Source: Nocardia ignorata NBRC 108230 | GTDB lineage: Bacteria; Actinomycetota; Actinomycetes; Mycobacteriales; Mycobacteriaceae | Assembly: GCF_001612905.1 (NCBI RefSeq) | Contig: NZ_BDBI01000008.1 | Location: forward strand, 162,285-226,284 | Direction of reading: 5' to 3' | DNA length: 64,000 nucleotides | The notes under the pieces: generated by a model | Databases searched by the model: none | Told to the model about the DNA's origin: nothing | The model's input: the letters and a program-made list of their open reading frames with translations, nothing else | Program-made: the position numbers and the translations under genes | Shown: one piece after another, positions 8,029 to 16,804 of the stretch | Layout: every line of letters begins with the position of its first letter | Numbering within the stretch: the first letter of the stretch is position 1

Positions 8029-9479
8029 GCACCGCGCCCTTCCGCACCGAGCACGATTCGCTCGGCCCGCACGACGTGCCCGCCACCGCCTATTGGGGTG
8101 TTCACACCGCCCGCGCACTGACGAACTTCGCGATCAGCGGCACGCCGGTCGGTGCGCACCGTGAGCTCGTCGCCGCTCTCGGGGCGGTCAAACTCGCCGC
8201 CGCCCGCGCCAACCACGATCTCGGCCTGCTCGACGATCGGCGATTCGACGCCATCGCGGCCGCCGCGGACGAGGTACGCATCGGCGCCCTGGACGGACAG
8301 TTCGTGGTCGATGTGATCCAGGGCGGGGCCGGTACTTCGACCAATATGAACGCCAACGAGGTCATCGCCAACCGCGCGCTGGAGATCCTCGGACTCGCAC
8401 GCGGTAGCTATCACGAGATCCATCCACTCGACCACGTCAATCGCTGCCAGTCGACCAACGACGTCTACCCGACCGCGGTGCGACTCGCGCTGCTGACGAT
8501 GACCGAGCGGCTGAGCGAGTCCATCACCGCCCTGGCCGATGCGTTCGCGGCCAAGGCGACAGAATTCCGCACGGTGTCGAAGATCGGACGCACCCAGCTG
8601 CAGGATGCCGTCCCCATGACTGTGGGCCAGGAACTCGGGGCCTACGCCGTGACTCTTCGCGAGGAACTGGCCCGGCTGGCCGACTCGCGCACGCTGCTGT
8701 GCGAGATCAATCTCGGAGCCACCGCGATCGGCACCGGCATCACCGCCCACCCGGACTATGCCCGCCGAGCAGTCGCGCATCTGGCCGAGATCGTCGGCCG
8801 GCCGGTCACCGGGGCCGGTGACCTGGTCGAGGCCACCAGCGATACCGGCGCGTTCGTCCAGGTCTCCGGCGTCCTCAAACGGATCGTGGTCAAGGCCTCG
8901 AAGATCTGCAACGACCTGCGTCTGCTCGCGTCGGGACCACAGGCCGGTCTTGGCGAACTCCAACTGCCCGCGCGCCAGGCCGGATCGAGCATCATGCCCG
9001 GCAAGGTCAACCCGGTCATTCCGGAGATGGTCAATCAGGTCGCCTTCTGGGTGATCGGGAACGACCTCACGGTGACGATGGCCGCGGAGGGCGGTCAGTT
9101 GCAGCTCAACGCCTTCGAGCCCGTCATCTGCCACGGGCTGCTCCAGGGATTCGCGTGGACGGCCGCGGCCTTCGACTCATTGCGTGAGCACTGCGTCGAC
9201 GGCATCCGCGTCGACGCTGTCAAGCTCGCCGCGGCCGCGGCAGGCAATGCCGGTCTGGCCACGGCGCTGACGCCGTTGCTGGGTTACGCGCGCTCCGCCG
9301 AGATCGCCAAGGACGCGCTGAGCGGGGTCGCGGATGTCCGCACGCTCGCGCTCGCCATCCATGGCGTCGAGGCCGAGGCCCTCGACGCACTGCTGCGCCC
9401 GGAGCACCTGGCCAATCTCCTTCCCGAGTCGGCCGACGACAACGCTCGGATCGCCTCGCAGAGCAGTCCGCCGCACTGA
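8025..9479 (+). CDS. Aspartase/fumarase-superfamily lyase
   Basis: The superfamily signature GSSIMPGKVNPVIPEM is intact near residues 322-337, and the other active-site regions are present (STNMNANEVIANRALE, STNDVYPTA, GRTQLQDAVPMTVGQE). Members eliminate ammonia, water or an amine from a succinyl-type substrate to leave fumarate. Overall it resembles aspartate ammonia-lyase. A housekeeping function is possible, but its place inside a tight catabolic operon suggests a specialised substrate, perhaps an N-substituted aspartate. It is linked by ATGA overlap to the M20 gene. Confidence 0.9.
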   Translation: MSTAPFRTEHDSLGPHDVPATAYWGVHTARALTNFAISGTPVGAHRELVAALGAVKLAAARANHDLGLLDDRRFDAIAAAADEVRIGALDGQFVVDVIQGGAGTSTNMNANEVIANRALEILGLARGSYHEIHPLDHVNRCQSTNDVYPTAVRLALLTMTERLSESITALADAFAAKATEFRTVSKIGRTQLQDAVPMTVGQELGAYAVTLREELARLADSRTLLCEINLGATAIGTGITAHPDYARRAVAHLAEIVGRPVTGAGDLVEATSDTGAFVQVSGVLKRIVVKASKICNDLRLLASGPQAGLGELQLPARQAGSSIMPGKVNPVIPEMVNQVAFWVIGNDLTVTMAAEGGQLQLNAFEPVICHGLLQGFAWTAAAFDSLREHCVDGIRVDAVKLAAAAAGNAGLATALTPLLGYARSAEIAKDALSGVADVRTLALAIHGVEAEALDALLRPEHLANLLPESADDNARIASQSSPPH

Positions 9480-9570
9480 CCGGACCGTGGAACGAGCTCG
9501 CCTACCATCACTACTGATCGGGCCCATCCGGCCCTCGGCCCCTGGTAGCGGAATGGACAAGGACGCCCGC

Positions 9571-10488
9571 GTGACGAACTACGGTTTCACCCTCGTGCAG
9601 TTGCGCTATTTCGCCGCCGCCGCCGAGCTGGGCAGTATGACGGCCGCCTCCCGGAAGTTGATGGTCTCCCAGTCCGCTGTCTCGACCGCCGTCGCCCAGC
9701 TCGAGAAGGAGCTCGGCGTGCAACTGCTGCTGCGCCAACACGCGCGAGGGCTCACGCTCACCGCGGCCGGTGAGGAGTTCTACCGGGAGCTACGCAATTA
9801 TCTTGTGCACACCGCGGAGCTGGCCGAGGTCGCACGCACCGCGGGCCGGGCGCTGATCGGAGATCTCACCATCGGTTGCTTCTCGACGCTCGCCCCTTTC
9901 GCGTTGCCGCAAATGCTGGCGGCCTGTGAGCAGGAGCATCCCGGTATTCGCGTGTCGGTGGTGGAGGACGAGCACGCCGTACTGAAGCAGGCCCTGCGCA
10001 GTGGCCGGTGTGAGTTGGCGTTGATGTACGGCTACGACCTCGAGGAGGACATCGACCATGTCCGCGTCGGCGTCGCGTCGCCGTATGCCCTGGTCGCGAA
10101 GGGGCATCCGCTCGGGCGTCGCAAGCGGATCACGTTGCGCGATCTCGCCGATGAGCCGATGGTGCTGCTGGACCTGCCGCACAGCGGCCGGTATTTCGAG
10201 CGCCTCGTGGAATCGGCTGGTTTTCAGCCGGTGATCCGGCATCGCACGTCGGGGTTCGAGACCGTCCGGGCGCTGGTCGCCAACGGCCAGGGCTGGTCGG
10301 TGCTCAACCAGCGCCCGGCGAGCAATACGACCTACGACGGATCCGAGGTGGTCGTCCTCGAGATCACCGATCGCGTGGAGCCCCTCGACGTCGTCCTCGC
10401 ATCGATGGCGGGCACGCGCCGTACGGCGCGTGCCCAAGCCTTCATCCGATCCTCGATCCGCGCGGCACGGAGCCGAGCGGACCACTGA
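9571..10488 (+). CDS. LysR-family transcriptional regulator
   Basis: The N-terminal winged helix-turn-helix (LRYFAAAAELGSMTAASRKL, then SQSAVSTAVAQLEKELG) is classic LysR. The C-terminal two-lobe sensor follows (GDLTIGCFSTLAPFALPQML). The GTG at 9571 has AAGGAC about 7 nt upstream and gives the usual 305 aa; an in-frame ATG at 9553 has a weaker site. It ends the plus-strand operon and is 3 bp from the convergent permease stop. It may activate the cluster and could bind the sites at 5588-5694. Confidence 0.9.
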   Translation: MTNYGFTLVQLRYFAAAAELGSMTAASRKLMVSQSAVSTAVAQLEKELGVQLLLRQHARGLTLTAAGEEFYRELRNYLVHTAELAEVARTAGRALIGDLTIGCFSTLAPFALPQMLAACEQEHPGIRVSVVEDEHAVLKQALRSGRCELALMYGYDLEEDIDHVRVGVASPYALVAKGHPLGRRKRITLRDLADEPMVLLDLPHSGRYFERLVESAGFQPVIRHRTSGFETVRALVANGQGWSVLNQRPASNTTYDGSEVVVLEITDRVEPLDVVLASMAGTRRTARAQAFIRSSIRAARSRADH

Positions 10489-10491
10489 ACC

Positions 10492-11925
10492 TCAGTGTGT
10501 ACCGGCCGGTGGGGTGAGGGGCGCCCGCGACTTCTCCGGGGCATCCGCCGCTTCGGTGCTCGAGAAGCGGACCAGGAGCAGGTACACCACGGCGGTCACC
10601 GCGAACCCGACGAGCCACGCGAGGTCGAGGTTGTGCAGCGGTGCCGCGAGCGGGCCGGTGAACAGCGGTGTCACCATGAAGGGCAGCTGCGCCGCCAGGC
10701 CCACCGCGTAGCTGATCAGCCCGACTCGATTCCATCGGCCGTACTGCCCGCCGTCGCGCATGTAGAGGTCCGCGACGACGTAGTGCCCCTTGCGGACGAT
10801 GAAGTAGTCCGCGAGGTTGATGGCCGACCACGGGATGAGGACGTAGAGCAGCAGCGACAGGAAGCTCTCGAACGTGGTCATGAAGTCGCCCTGCCCCAGG
10901 AGGGCGACCAGGGTGGCGACCGCACCGCACACCAGGGTTGTCAGCACGCGGGTACCGGCCGTCACGGTGACCTTGAACATCGACTGCAGCACGGTCAGCG
11001 CGTTCATGACCGCGGAGTACAGCTCGACGCTGTTGATGAGAGCCGAGGTGACCGCGAAAACGATGAGCGCGATGACCCCGATCCAGCCGAGGTGGTCGGA
11101 GAGCGCGGCGAGAGGGCTGGCGACATTCGCCGCACCGAGCAAAACACCCAGGGTCATGACGAAGACGGAGCTCCCGACGAGTCCGAGATAGGTGCTCCAG
11201 AACGCCGATTTGGGACCGGTCTGCTTCGGCAGGTAGCGCGTGTAGTCCGAGACGTACGGTGCGTAGGCGAGCTGCCAGACGATACCGATGGCCAGCATTC
11301 CGAACAGGCCCTCGAAGCTGAAGGCAGCCTCCGCGCGCTCTGCGGTGACTTCGGGCTTCATCCAGAGCAACGCCATCGTCACTGCGACCGTCACGCCGAT
11401 CAGGACGGACATGTACACCATCGTTTTGCTCAGCAGGTCGTAACCGAACACGCACAGCACGACGCCGATGACAGCGAAGACGACGATGACCAAAGAGCCG
11501 TTCAGCTCCGGAAACACCACGGCGAGAGCATCTTTGGCGACGATCAGGATGCTGGCGAAGAAGCCGAGGAACATGATGAGCGCGATGACCGCGAAGAGGC
11601 TGCCGCCCTGGAACCCGAACTGGGCGCGGGCTTGCAGCATCTGGGGAATGCCGAGGTGCGGTCCCTGTGACGCGTGGAGCGCGGCGCCGACGGCCCCGAT
11701 CACATTGCCGACCAGGATGGCGAGGATGCTCCAGCCGATGGTGAGGCCGTAACCGCTGCTCGCGACCGCGCCGGTGACAACGGCCAACGGCATCATGTTC
11801 AGCCCCACCCAGATCGCGAACAGCGACCACGGGGTCCCGGTGCGTTTGTTCTCCGGGATGGGCAGGATGTGCTCCTGCTCGAACTTCGCGAATGTCGTGG
11901 TGGCGACCTGTGGTTCGTGGGTCAT
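10492..11925 (-). CDS. NCS1-family permease (nucleobase/hydantoin-type)
   Basis: The protein has about twelve hydrophobic segments and the NCS1 layout: cytoplasmic start with PENKRTGTPWSLFAIWVGLN, TM1 with the unwound helix, and YAPYVSDYTRYLPK with the conserved Asp-Tyr region. NCS1 proteins import purines, pyrimidines, hydantoins, allantoin or vitamins with Na+ or H+. Length 477 aa is normal. The ATG at 11925 follows GAGAGAG and is preferred over the one at 11949. It lies on the opposite strand within the catabolic island and is the likely entry point of its substrate. Confidence 0.88.
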   Translation of the reverse strand: MTHEPQVATTTFAKFEQEHILPIPENKRTGTPWSLFAIWVGLNMMPLAVVTGAVASSGYGLTIGWSILAILVGNVIGAVGAALHASQGPHLGIPQMLQARAQFGFQGGSLFAVIALIMFLGFFASILIVAKDALAVVFPELNGSLVIVVFAVIGVVLCVFGYDLLSKTMVYMSVLIGVTVAVTMALLWMKPEVTAERAEAAFSFEGLFGMLAIGIVWQLAYAPYVSDYTRYLPKQTGPKSAFWSTYLGLVGSSVFVMTLGVLLGAANVASPLAALSDHLGWIGVIALIVFAVTSALINSVELYSAVMNALTVLQSMFKVTVTAGTRVLTTLVCGAVATLVALLGQGDFMTTFESFLSLLLYVLIPWSAINLADYFIVRKGHYVVADLYMRDGGQYGRWNRVGLISYAVGLAAQLPFMVTPLFTGPLAAPLHNLDLAWLVGFAVTAVVYLLLVRFSSTEAADAPEKSRAPLTPPAGTH

Positions 11926-11999
11926 GATCACTCTCTCTCGGCGCATCACCGCGCGGCTCCGAAGTGGTGCGGATCACGCCATCTTCCCGACGAATCAGC

Positions 12000-12047
12000 C
12001 ATCTGTACACTTCACAAAACTGAACTTCGGCATCTGGAAAACAGATG
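12000..12047. promoter_or_regulatory. CATCTG-type operator sites upstream of permease
   Basis: CATCTG at 12031-12036 and CAGATG at 12042-12047 form a perfect 6-bp dyad around GAAAA, with another CATCTG at 12000-12005. The hexamer is the core of the inverted repeat at 5588-5694, so both promoters probably answer to one regulator. Confidence 0.55.
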
Positions 12048-12157
12048 AATGGCCCGCCTCGAGCCGTTCGTTCCGTGAGAACGTCGCGCCGTTGGCGGGT
12101 AGCAAGGCGCCGCACGAAACCTCGGCCGTCGGTGATTCCTTGCCGTTCAGGGCAAAG

Positions 12158-12796
12158 TTAGGCACCGACGACGCTTGTCTCTCCGGGAGCCACGGGGACG
12201 ATCCGGACGCCCGTCGCCGAGTGTGCGTAGCTGGCCAGCTGCTGCTCCGCGCGAGCCAAGGTCATCGACGAATTGTGCGCCAGCAAGTGCAGTCCGAGGG
12301 CATCCTCGAGGGCCACGAAGTTACGCGCGATCACGTCGGACCCGTCGGTCAGGTCGAACTCGCCGAGCGCCCGACCGACCTCGAGGACCGAGGCGTAGAG
12401 CGAGACCTCACGGTCGAAGAGCAGCGTCATCAGGGTGGCGTGGATCGGACTGCGGCTCGCGCTCACCGAGATCTCGTCCAGCACCTGGCTGAGCAGCAAG
12501 TCCTTCCCGCGCGGAAGACCCGAGTACATCAGGCGTGCGAGCTTGACGGTCGGGCTGTGATCGCCTTCGATGTCGCGTTGCCGCGACCAGTAGTAGCGGT
12601 CGGTGGCCGCCCGGTGAGCGGCCTCGATCAACTCGTCGAGCTCCGGGTAGTAGTACGCGATGAGACGGGACGAGACGCCGGCCTCCTCGGCGATGTTCTT
12701 CATCGTCGCGCCGGCCAGTCCATGGCTGGCGATGGTGGTGAGAGTCGCCGCGATCAGATGCTCGCGGCGACCGGCCTGGTCCTTGAGTCGCGCCAT
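12158..12796 (-). CDS. TetR-family transcriptional regulator
   Basis: Residues 1-60 form a TetR helix-turn-helix (REHLIAATLTTIASHGLAGA, then MKNIAEEAGVSSRLIAYYYP). The rest is a helical ligand domain of about 150 residues. ATG 12796 follows GGAG at suitable distance; the upstream extension to 12859 is not conserved-looking. It is divergent from the aldehyde dehydrogenase gene with 100 bp between, which contains a TTTGCG-N6-CGCAAA dyad, and sits upstream of the permease on the same strand. It probably represses the dehydrogenase operon. Confidence 0.88.
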   Translation of the reverse strand: MARLKDQAGRREHLIAATLTTIASHGLAGATMKNIAEEAGVSSRLIAYYYPELDELIEAAHRAATDRYYWSRQRDIEGDHSPTVKLARLMYSGLPRGKDLLLSQVLDEISVSASRSPIHATLMTLLFDREVSLYASVLEVGRALGEFDLTDGSDVIARNFVALEDALGLHLLAHNSSMTLARAEQQLASYAHSATGVRIVPVAPGETSVVGA

Positions 12797-12865
12797 GGAG
12801 TCACCGTAGCGCTCCCGCCGCAGGGTCGGACACCGAGATTGACAGCGGGTGTGTTCCACGGCATA

Positions 12866-12883
12866 TTTGCGGTCCAGCGCAAA
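12866..12883. promoter_or_regulatory. Dyad TTTGCG-N6-CGCAAA between tetR and aldehyde dehydrogenase
   Basis: A perfect 6-6-6 inverted repeat lies directly upstream of the AAAGG ribosome binding site of the aldehyde dehydrogenase. It is well placed to be the operator of the divergent TetR regulator. Confidence 0.45.
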
Positions 12884-12896
12884 GAAAGGTTCGCTC

Positions 12897-14381
12897 GTGA
12901 GAACTCACCAGGACTGGATCGAGCTGGCCGCCGCGGCCACGCTCCACACCCGATCGTTCATCGGCGGCCGCTTCGTGGAGACCGGCGAGGCAGCATTCGA
13001 AAACCGCAACCCCGCGACGGGCGCGCTCCTCAGCGAGGTGGCCGACGCCGGACAGGAGGGGGTCGACGCCGCAGTTCGCGCCGCCCGCTCCACCTACGAG
13101 TCGGGGGTGTGGAGCCGCGCCGGTGTGGCCTTCCGCCGTGAGCGGCTGCTGCGCTTCGCCGATCTGCTGGCCGAGCACTCGGCCGAACTCGCGGTCCTCG
13201 ACTCGCTCGACATGGGCAAGCGGGTCGTCGATGCCCACGATCTCGATCTGCCCTTCTCGGTGAACCTGTTCCGCTACTACGCGGAGGCCATCGACAAGAT
13301 CAACGACGAGGTCGCGCCGACGCCGCCGGGCACCCTCGGCCTCGTCCGGCGGGTGCCGCTGGGCGTGGTCGGCGCGGTCATCCCCTGGAACTACCCGGTC
13401 GACATGCTGGCGTGGAAGGCCGCGCCCGCGATGGCGGCGGGCAACTGTGTGGTCCTCAAACCGGCCGAGCAGTCGCCGTCCTCGGCGCTGCGGATAGCCG
13501 AACTGGCGGTCGAGGCCGGAATCCCCGAAGGCGTCCTCAATGTGGTCCCCGGTCTCGGCGAGACCACCGGGCGGGCATTGGGTCTACACCCGGACGTCGA
13601 CGTGCTCGCGTTCACCGGTTCCACTCAGGTAGGACGGTTGTTCCTGCAGTACGCGGGCCAGTCGAACCTCAAGCAGGTGTGGCTCGAGTGCGGGGGCAAG
13701 AGTCCGCACCTGGTCTTCGCCGACGCCGAGGACCTCGCCACCACCGCCGAGCAGACCGCGCTGGGCATCTGGTTCAACCAGGGCGCGGTGTGCTCGGCCC
13801 ACTCACGCGTGCTCGTCGAACGCTCCGTGCACGAGGAGTTCGTCTCCTTGGTCGCGGCCGAGGCGGCGGCGTACGCGCCGGGGGATCCGCTCGACCCGGC
13901 GGCCGGTATGGGCGCGATCGTCTCCACAGAACAGACCGATCAGGTGATGGCGTTCGTCGACGGGGCCCGCGCCTCGGGCGCGCGCCTGGTGACCGGAGGC
14001 GAGCGTCTCACCAGAGGCGACAGCGACTGCTACGTGCAGCCCACGGTGTTCGATGACGTCGACCCGGCTTCCGCGCTGGCTCGCGAGGAGGTGTTCGGCC
14101 CGGTGCTCGCCGTGACGCCCTTCGACAGCGAGGAGCAGGCCGTCGCGCTGGCCAACGACTCGGCCTACGGGCTGGCGGCCTCGGTCGCCACGAGCAACCT
14201 CTCCCGCGCGCATCGCCTGACCGACCAGATCCACGCGGGCACGGTCACCGTCAACGGTGTGGACGCCTTCAGCGCGTGGACCCCGTTCGGCGGCTTCAAG
14301 GGATCCGGCTTCGGCCGCGACCTGTCACTGCACGCACTCGACAAGTACGTCGGTCTGAAGACCGTGTGGATCAACCACTGA
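12897..14381 (+). CDS. NAD(P)-dependent aldehyde dehydrogenase
   Basis: All key elements are present: VIPWNYPVDMLAWK in the N-terminal part, FTGSTQVGR for the cofactor, LECGGKSP with the general-base Glu, and FNQGAVCSAHSR with the catalytic Cys. Length 494 aa. The branch resembles gamma-glutamyl-gamma-aminobutyraldehyde and betaine-aldehyde type enzymes, which oxidise amino-aldehydes. The GTG at 12897 with AAAGG upstream is preferred to the longer frame from 12849. It precedes the amine dehydrogenase gene by 44 bp, so the pair probably oxidise an amine and the aldehyde it yields. Confidence 0.9.
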   Translation: MRTHQDWIELAAAATLHTRSFIGGRFVETGEAAFENRNPATGALLSEVADAGQEGVDAAVRAARSTYESGVWSRAGVAFRRERLLRFADLLAEHSAELAVLDSLDMGKRVVDAHDLDLPFSVNLFRYYAEAIDKINDEVAPTPPGTLGLVRRVPLGVVGAVIPWNYPVDMLAWKAAPAMAAGNCVVLKPAEQSPSSALRIAELAVEAGIPEGVLNVVPGLGETTGRALGLHPDVDVLAFTGSTQVGRLFLQYAGQSNLKQVWLECGGKSPHLVFADAEDLATTAEQTALGIWFNQGAVCSAHSRVLVERSVHEEFVSLVAAEAAAYAPGDPLDPAAGMGAIVSTEQTDQVMAFVDGARASGARLVTGGERLTRGDSDCYVQPTVFDDVDPASALAREEVFGPVLAVTPFDSEEQAVALANDSAYGLAASVATSNLSRAHRLTDQIHAGTVTVNGVDAFSAWTPFGGFKGSGFGRDLSLHALDKYVGLKTVWINH

Positions 14382-14425
14382 GCCGCGCCGGCGCCACTCA
14401 CCCAGCCTGACCTAGGAGATCTCCC

Positions 14426-16501
14426 ATGACCGAGCAGCCGCCCGCCGTGGCCGCCCCGTACGACATCCTGTTCGAGCCCGTCAAGATCGGGCCGTTCACC
14501 ACCAAGAACCGCTTCTACCAGGTGCCCCACTGCAACGGCATGGGCTATCGCGACCCCAGTGCGCAGGCCGCGATGCGCAAGATCAAGGCCGAGGGCGGCT
14601 GGTCGGTGGTGTGTACCGAGCAGGTGGAGATCCACGCGACCTCCGACATCGCCCCTTTCATCGAGCTGCGGATCTGGGACGATCAGGATCTCCCCGCGCT
14701 GAAGCGGATCGCCGACGCGATTCACGAGGGCGGCGGCCTGGCGGGTATCGAGCTGGCGCACAACGGTATGAACGCACCGAACCAGCTCAGCCGCGAAACC
14801 CCGCTCGGCCCCGGACATCTGCCGGTGGCCCCCGACACGATCGCGCCGGTCCAGGCGCGGGCGATGACCAAGCAGGACATCGCCGACCTGCGACGCTGGC
14901 ACCGCAACGCGGTCCGCCGTTCGATCGAGGCCGGCTACGACATCGTCTACGTGTACGGCGCTCACGGCTACAGCGGCGTCCACCACTTCCTGTCCCGGCG
15001 CTACAACCAGCGCACCGACGAGTACGGCGGCTCGCTGCTCAATCGGATGCGGCTGCTGCGTGAGCTGCTCGAGGACACCCTCGAGGAGTGCGCGGGCCGG
15101 GCAGCCGTCGCGTGCCGGATCACCGTGGAGGAGGAGATCGCCGGCGGCATCACGCGCGAGGATATCGAGGGCGTACTGCGGGAGCTCGGGGAGCTTCCCG
15201 ACCTGTGGGACTTCGCGATGGGCAGCTGGGAGGGCGACTCGGTCACGTCCCGGTTCGGTCCGGAGGGCAGGCAGGAGGAGTTCGTCGCCGGTCTCAAGAA
15301 GCTGACCACCAAGCCGGTTGTCGGCGTCGGGCGCTTCACGTCACCGGACGCGATGGTCCGCCAGATCAAGGCAGGCATCCTCGACTTGATCGGCGCGGCC
15401 CGCCCGTCGATCGCCGATCCCTTCCTGCCCAACAAGATCCGTGACGGCCGGTTGAACTTGATCCGCGAGTGCATCGGCTGCAATATCTGCGTCTCCGGAG
15501 ACCTCACCATGTCGCCGATTCGTTGCACCCAGAACCCGAGCATGGGTGAGGAGTGGCGGCGTGGCTGGCACCCGGAGCGGATCCGGGCGAAGGGCAGCGA
15601 CTCCCAGGTCCTGGTGGTCGGTGCCGGGCCTGCCGGTCTGGAAGCGGCCCGTGCGCTCGGGGTGCGCGGATACGACGTCGCCCTCATCGAGGCGCGCCGA
15701 GAGCTGGGCGGCCGGGTGCGCCAGGAGTCGCGACTGCCTGGCCTGTCGGCGTGGGGGCGCGTCCAGGAGTACCGCGAGGCCGCGATCGCCGAACTGCCGA
15801 ACGTCGAGGTCTTCCGCGAGAGCCCGATGACGGCCGCCGACATCATCGAGTTCGGCTTCCAGCACGTGCTGGTGGCCACCGGTGCGACGTGGCGCACGGA
15901 CGGTGTCGCCCGCTTCCATACCACACCGCTGCCGATCGCCGAGGGTGCGCAGGTGCTCGGGCCGGACGACCTGTTCGCGGGTCGACTCCCCGAAGGCAAG
16001 ACGGTCCTCGTGTACGACGACGACCACTACTACCTCGGTGGAGTCGTCGCGGAACTGCTCGCCCAGCAGGGCTACGACGTCTCGATCGTCACCACCCAGT
16101 CGCAGGTGTCCGCCTGGACGAACAACACCTTCGAGGTCAACCGCATCCAGCGCCGTCTCATCGAGAACGGCGTCACCCGGATCACCGACCACGCCGTGAC
16201 CCGCGTCGGTGCCGGAGGGGTCGAGGTGACGGACGTGTACGCCGGCGCAGTCCGCGAAATCGAGTGCGACGCCGTGGTCATGGTGACCGCCCGCTTGCCA
16301 CGCGAGGAGCTCTACCTCGAACTCGAGGGGCTGCGCGCGGAGGGCGAGCTGCGGTCGGTGCGCGGCATCGGCGACGCCTGGGCGCCCGCCACGATCGCCG
16401 CGGCCGTCTGGTCGGGCCGCCGCGCCGCCGAGGAGTTCGACGCCGAGCTACCGTCCAACGACGAGGTGCCCTTCCGTCGTGAGGTGACCCAGCTGGCCTG
16501 A
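14426..16501 (+). CDS. Dimethylamine/trimethylamine dehydrogenase-like FMN/4Fe-4S enzyme
   Basis: An N-terminal FMN TIM barrel of the Old Yellow Enzyme type is followed by a 4Fe-4S site (Cys349, 352, 355 and 367 in CIGCNIC and RCTQNP) and FAD/NAD-like domains (VLVVGAGPAGLEAARAL). The TMADH catalytic elements are kept: YVYGAH (Tyr177, His180) and SWEGDSVTSRF (Trp268, Asp271). The position of the TMADH substrate-bowl Tyr60 is Gln66 here (CTEQVEI), as I recall for dimethylamine dehydrogenase. These enzymes N-dealkylate amines and release an aldehyde. Length 691 aa is close to the family's usual. AGGAGAT precedes the ATG. The natural amine is unknown. Confidence 0.9.
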   Translation: MTEQPPAVAAPYDILFEPVKIGPFTTKNRFYQVPHCNGMGYRDPSAQAAMRKIKAEGGWSVVCTEQVEIHATSDIAPFIELRIWDDQDLPALKRIADAIHEGGGLAGIELAHNGMNAPNQLSRETPLGPGHLPVAPDTIAPVQARAMTKQDIADLRRWHRNAVRRSIEAGYDIVYVYGAHGYSGVHHFLSRRYNQRTDEYGGSLLNRMRLLRELLEDTLEECAGRAAVACRITVEEEIAGGITREDIEGVLRELGELPDLWDFAMGSWEGDSVTSRFGPEGRQEEFVAGLKKLTTKPVVGVGRFTSPDAMVRQIKAGILDLIGAARPSIADPFLPNKIRDGRLNLIRECIGCNICVSGDLTMSPIRCTQNPSMGEEWRRGWHPERIRAKGSDSQVLVVGAGPAGLEAARALGVRGYDVALIEARRELGGRVRQESRLPGLSAWGRVQEYREAAIAELPNVEVFRESPMTAADIIEFGFQHVLVATGATWRTDGVARFHTTPLPIAEGAQVLGPDDLFAGRLPEGKTVLVYDDDHYYLGGVVAELLAQQGYDVSIVTTQSQVSAWTNNTFEVNRIQRRLIENGVTRITDHAVTRVGAGGVEVTDVYAGAVREIECDAVVMVTARLPREELYLELEGLRAEGELRSVRGIGDAWAPATIAAAVWSGRRAAEEFDAELPSNDEVPFRREVTQLA

Positions 16502-16804
16502 GGGTCGGTCGACCGACTCTGTCCACAGGGCGGTCGACCCCACCCCGCGTGTTCGAGCGGAACCGGATCCACCGTCGTCGATCAGAACTGCACCGCCGAG
16601 TCGACGCGGTGGTCGTGTCCGGCCGAGCGATGAGGCAAGGCTCGTAGCGGACGGTGAGGATGGCAACGTCGTTCAGTGGGCTTATCCGCACGGAGAGATG
16701 CGCACCACTTCGAACATGCCGAGGGTCGGTTGACACGCCTTCGCCGGGTGGTGAAGTCGCGATCGAACCGATAGGCCACGACGGCAATCCGCACGGAAGC
16801 CGGC
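16502..16804. other. Intergenic region with terminator-like palindrome
   Basis: GTCGGTCGACCGAC at 16504-16517, immediately after the amine dehydrogenase stop, is a perfect 14-bp palindrome and may terminate that operon. I see no supportable gene in the remaining 285 bp. Confidence 0.4.

Noticed and set aside
4259..16501. Ectoine, ergothioneine or trigonelline degradation
   Set aside because: The diagnostic enzymes of those pathways (ectoine hydrolase and aminotransferase, urocanase-like hydratase, trigonelline oxygenase pair) are not present, so I do not name the substrate.
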